Assembly: GCA_035292685.1 (NCBI GenBank)
Contig: DATDPP010000006.1
Coordinates: 1-39,420, forward strand
DNA: 39,420 nt
DNA from: JALYNX01 sp035292685
GTDB lineage: Bacteria; Actinomycetota; Acidimicrobiia; Spongiisociales; ZC4RG35
Reading direction: 5' to 3'
Shown here: positions 37,454 to 39,420 of the stretch, piece by piece
Numbering within the stretch: the first letter of the stretch is position 1
Layout of the letters: each line of letters opens with the position of its first letter
Notes under the pieces: generated by a model
The model's database searches: none
The model's input: the letters and a program-made list of their open reading frames with translations, nothing else
What the model was told of the DNA's origin: nothing
Position numbers and translations under genes: made by a program

Positions 37454-38812
37454 ATGGGAACACTGCTGGTTCACCACGCACGCGTCCTGGTGACCATGGA
37501 CGATGCGGAGATCGAGGACGCCGCCATCTTCGTGCGTGACGGTTGGATCGAGGCGGTCGGGCCCAGCGCGGATCTGCCCCACAGCGCCGACGAAACGGTA
37601 GACCTCTCGGGGCACGTCGTCCTTCCCGGTCTGGTCAACACCCATCACCATCTCTATCAGACCCTGACCCGGGTGGTACCGGGAGCCCAGGACGCCGGTC
37701 TCTTCCAATGGCTGCGGACGCTGTATCCGATCTGGGCCCGGATGACCCCGGACCACGTTCGGGTCGCCACCACTGTGGGCCTGGCGGAACTGGCCTTGAG
37801 CGGATGCACCACGGTCTTCGATCACCAATACCTCTGGCCCAACGGGTCGAGGGTCGACGACCAGATCGAGGGCGCCGAGCCGGTGGGGCTCCGGTTCCAT
37901 GTCTCCCGGGGGTCGATGAGCCTCGGCGAATCTGGTGGCGGTCTACCGCCCGACTCGGTCGTCGAAGCCCCCCAACAGATTCTCGAGGATTGTCAGAGGG
38001 TCGTCGCCTCCTATCACCAGGCGGGGAGAGGCGCGATGACCTGCGTCGTCCTCGCCCCCTGCTCTCCGTTCTCGGTCACCCCCGATCTGATGCGGGAGAC
38101 GGCCGATCTGGCACGGCACCTGGGCGTCAGCATGCACACCCATCTTGCCGAGACCGCAGACGAGGAAGAGTTCTGCGGCACCCGTTTCGCCCGCCGACCG
38201 GTGGAGCACATGGAGGACCTGGGCTGGGCCGGTCCCGATGTGTGGTACGCCCATGCCGTCCATGTCGCTCCCGACGAGATCACCCGGATGGGCCGTGCCG
38301 GCACCGGGGTGGCCCATTGCCCCACCTCGAACATGAGGCTGGCTTCGGGGTTGGCGCCGGTGGTCGGTTATCTCGACGCTGGGGTGCGGGTGGGCCTGGG
38401 GGTCGATGGCTCGGCTTCGAACGACTCGTCGAACATGTTGGCCGAAGTGCGTCAGGCACTGCTGTTGAACCGTCTCGCCGTGGCTCCGGGTGTCGGCGAG
38501 GGGGCGCAAATGACGGCCCGGGACGCCCTGCGGTTGGCGACCGTGGGTGGCGCCGAGGTCCTGGGGCGGGACGACATCGGCCGTTTGGCACCGGGGATGG
38601 CAGCGGATTTCATCGCCATCGACTTGGAACGGATCGAGTTCGCCGGCGCAATTCACGATCCGGTGGCCGCGGTGGTCATGTGCTCCCCGGCGATGATCGA
38701 TCACTCCTGGGTAGGAGGGCGTCGGGTCGTCGAGGACCGCCAACTGGCGGGGGTCGATATCGGGGCTCTCGTGGCCGAGCACAACCGGCTGGCCAGGGCC
38801 CTGGTCGGGTAA
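37454..38812 (+). CDS. 8-oxoguanine deaminase (amidohydrolase)
   Basis: 452 residues. Deaminates 8-oxoguanine to urate, feeding the urate oxidase pathway encoded next to it. Mononuclear-type amidohydrolase motifs: VLPGLVNTHHHLYQTLTR (near 60), SMHTHLAETADEEEF (near 225), AHAVHVAPDE (near 265), HCPTSNMRLASG (near 290) and VDGSASNDSSNM (near 316). NTHHHLYQTLTRVVPGAQD and the LFQWLRTLYPIW segment match 8-oxoguanine deaminases better than atrazine or guanine deaminases. The start follows the TAGCGT box. A xanthine dehydrogenase subunit gene starts nine bases after the stop. Confidence 0.87.
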   Translation: MGTLLVHHARVLVTMDDAEIEDAAIFVRDGWIEAVGPSADLPHSADETVDLSGHVVLPGLVNTHHHLYQTLTRVVPGAQDAGLFQWLRTLYPIWARMTPDHVRVATTVGLAELALSGCTTVFDHQYLWPNGSRVDDQIEGAEPVGLRFHVSRGSMSLGESGGGLPPDSVVEAPQQILEDCQRVVASYHQAGRGAMTCVVLAPCSPFSVTPDLMRETADLARHLGVSMHTHLAETADEEEFCGTRFARRPVEHMEDLGWAGPDVWYAHAVHVAPDEITRMGRAGTGVAHCPTSNMRLASGLAPVVGYLDAGVRVGLGVDGSASNDSSNMLAEVRQALLLNRLAVAPGVGEGAQMTARDALRLATVGGAEVLGRDDIGRLAPGMAADFIAIDLERIEFAGAIHDPVAAVVMCSPAMIDHSWVGGRRVVEDRQLAGVDIGALVAEHNRLARALVG

Positions 38813-38821
38813 TTTCTGGTG

Positions 38822-39420
38822 ATGGAAGTTCGACACCCCACATCTGTCGACCAGGCGGTCGCGGCCATGGCAGAAGGCGCGGTGGCCCTGGCGGGTGGGA
38901 CGGATCTCATGGTCGAGGTCAACTTCGGGCATGCCCGCCCCATGGATGTCGTCGCACTGCGCCGTGTCGGTGAGCTGGCCGAATGGGAGCCCACCCGGAT
39001 CGGAGCCGGTGTCACGTGGAGCCGCTTGGAGCGGCATGGCCCGATAGCCCTGGCCCAGGCTGCCCGGACCGTTGGCTCCCCCCAAATCAGGAATGCGGGA
39101 ACCCTGGGTGGCAACGTGGGCACCGCCAGCCCGGCCGGGGACGGGCTCCCGTTTCTGGCCGCGGTCGACGCCTCGATCGAGCTGGCGGCACCGACTGCGA
39201 CGAGAACTGTTCCGTGGCATGAGTTCTTCGTCGGTGTGAAGAGGACGGCCCGGGTTGCCGGCGAGCTGATAACCGGGGTGCTGCTCCCCGAAGCCATGCC
39301 CGAGCGACAGGCGTTCGGCAAGATCGGTGCCCGCAACGCGATGGTGATCGCAACGGTTTGCTGTGTGGTCACCCGGGACACCTCCGGCGCAACCAGGGTG
39401 GCCCTCGGCTCGGTGGCCCC
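38822..39420 (+). CDS. Xanthine dehydrogenase FAD-binding subunit, 5' part (runs off the window)
   Basis: About 199 codons are present; the gene continues beyond the right edge. It resembles CoxM/XdhB, the FAD subunit of molybdenum hydroxylases. AVALAGGTDLMVEVNFG (near residue 25) is the first FAD loop, and SPQIRNAGTLGGNVGTASPAGD (about 85-106) the second, with the usual TLGGN and AS-P-x-GD. ATG 38822 lacks a ribosome binding site but lies six bases after TAATTT, which contains the stop of the previous gene. In this context hypoxanthine and xanthine are the expected substrates. Partner Fe-S and molybdenum subunits should lie downstream. Confidence 0.87.
   Translation, partial: MEVRHPTSVDQAVAAMAEGAVALAGGTDLMVEVNFGHARPMDVVALRRVGELAEWEPTRIGAGVTWSRLERHGPIALAQAARTVGSPQIRNAGTLGGNVGTASPAGDGLPFLAAVDASIELAAPTATRTVPWHEFFVGVKRTARVAGELITGVLLPEAMPERQAFGKIGARNAMVIATVCCVVTRDTSGATRVALGSVA

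Noticed and set aside
37415..37900. N-terminal extension of DUF6986 into the deaminase gene
   Set aside because: The conserved protein begins at ATG 37414, next to a -10 box; the extension is antisense to a conserved N-terminus.
37943..39220. 425-codon antisense frame over 8-oxoguanine deaminase and the xanthine dehydrogenase subunit
   Set aside because: A GC-bias shadow; sense frames carry full catalytic motifs.

Overview
This window is a GC-rich, densely coded chromosomal segment from an actinobacterium (Actinomycetota), possibly Acidimicrobiia; the class is inference. The grounds are the rpsF-ssb-rpsR-rplI-dnaB order, a small bS22 ribosomal protein, a Mycobacterium-type Dcd, a PAC2-family protein, TAGnnT-like -10 boxes and many apparently leaderless starts with GTG or ATG directly at the predicted +1. 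No insertion sequence, prophage, CRISPR array or other clear mobile DNA is visible.

Layout. 1-290: tail of a DUF192 protein. 402-3549: ribosome and replication cluster rpsF, ssb, rpsR, rplI, then dnaB behind an unusual AT-richer region with three TTTCGCG repeats at exact 20-bp spacing. 3751-9006: dcd (minus, probably a CTG start), a lipoprotein, tRNA-Gly(CCC) flanked by two palindromic repeats, a CDF metal transporter with a small membrane protein, thrB, a 40-residue charged microprotein gene, and an ECF-like sigma factor coupled to a membrane-anchored partner. 9067-10971: citramalate synthase cimA behind what looks like an isoleucine attenuator (14-codon leader peptide with three consecutive Ile codons, antiterminator and terminator), then bS22. 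11056-18870 (mostly minus): PAC2 protein, CopA/CopZ copper export, a small zinc-motif protein, an M3 peptidase, a trimmed YtcJ-like amidohydrolase and an inositol-monophosphatase-family enzyme. 18913-24395: lnt (catalytic Cys replaced by Ser), acs, a second pair of the same palindromic repeats, DUF456 and a TrpB2-type tryptophan synthase beta chain. 24428-30874 (minus): flavodoxin, lipoprotein, class-III aminotransferase, a translationally coupled pair of secreted beta-propeller lipoproteins, and an HdeD-like membrane protein. 30970-39420: a purine catabolism cluster.

The purine cluster covers most of xanthine-to-ureidoglycolate degradation: the FAD subunit of a xanthine dehydrogenase (cut by the window end), 8-oxoguanine deaminase, urate oxidase, hydroxyisourate hydrolase, OHCU decarboxylase (fused to allantoicase) and allantoinase. 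A DUF6986 aldolase-like enzyme and a CNNM/CorC-type membrane protein sit inside it. The order allB, alc-uraD, uraH, uox with overlaps or gaps of a few bases indicates one operon.

The most noteworthy items are the Ile-leader attenuator of cimA, the paired REP-like palindromes, the 20-bp phased repeats before dnaB, the 40-aa repeat microprotein, the allantoicase-OHCU decarboxylase fusion, the Cys-to-Ser Lnt and the recurrent leaderless promoter geometry. All functional statements rest on reading the sequence by eye; no database search was run.
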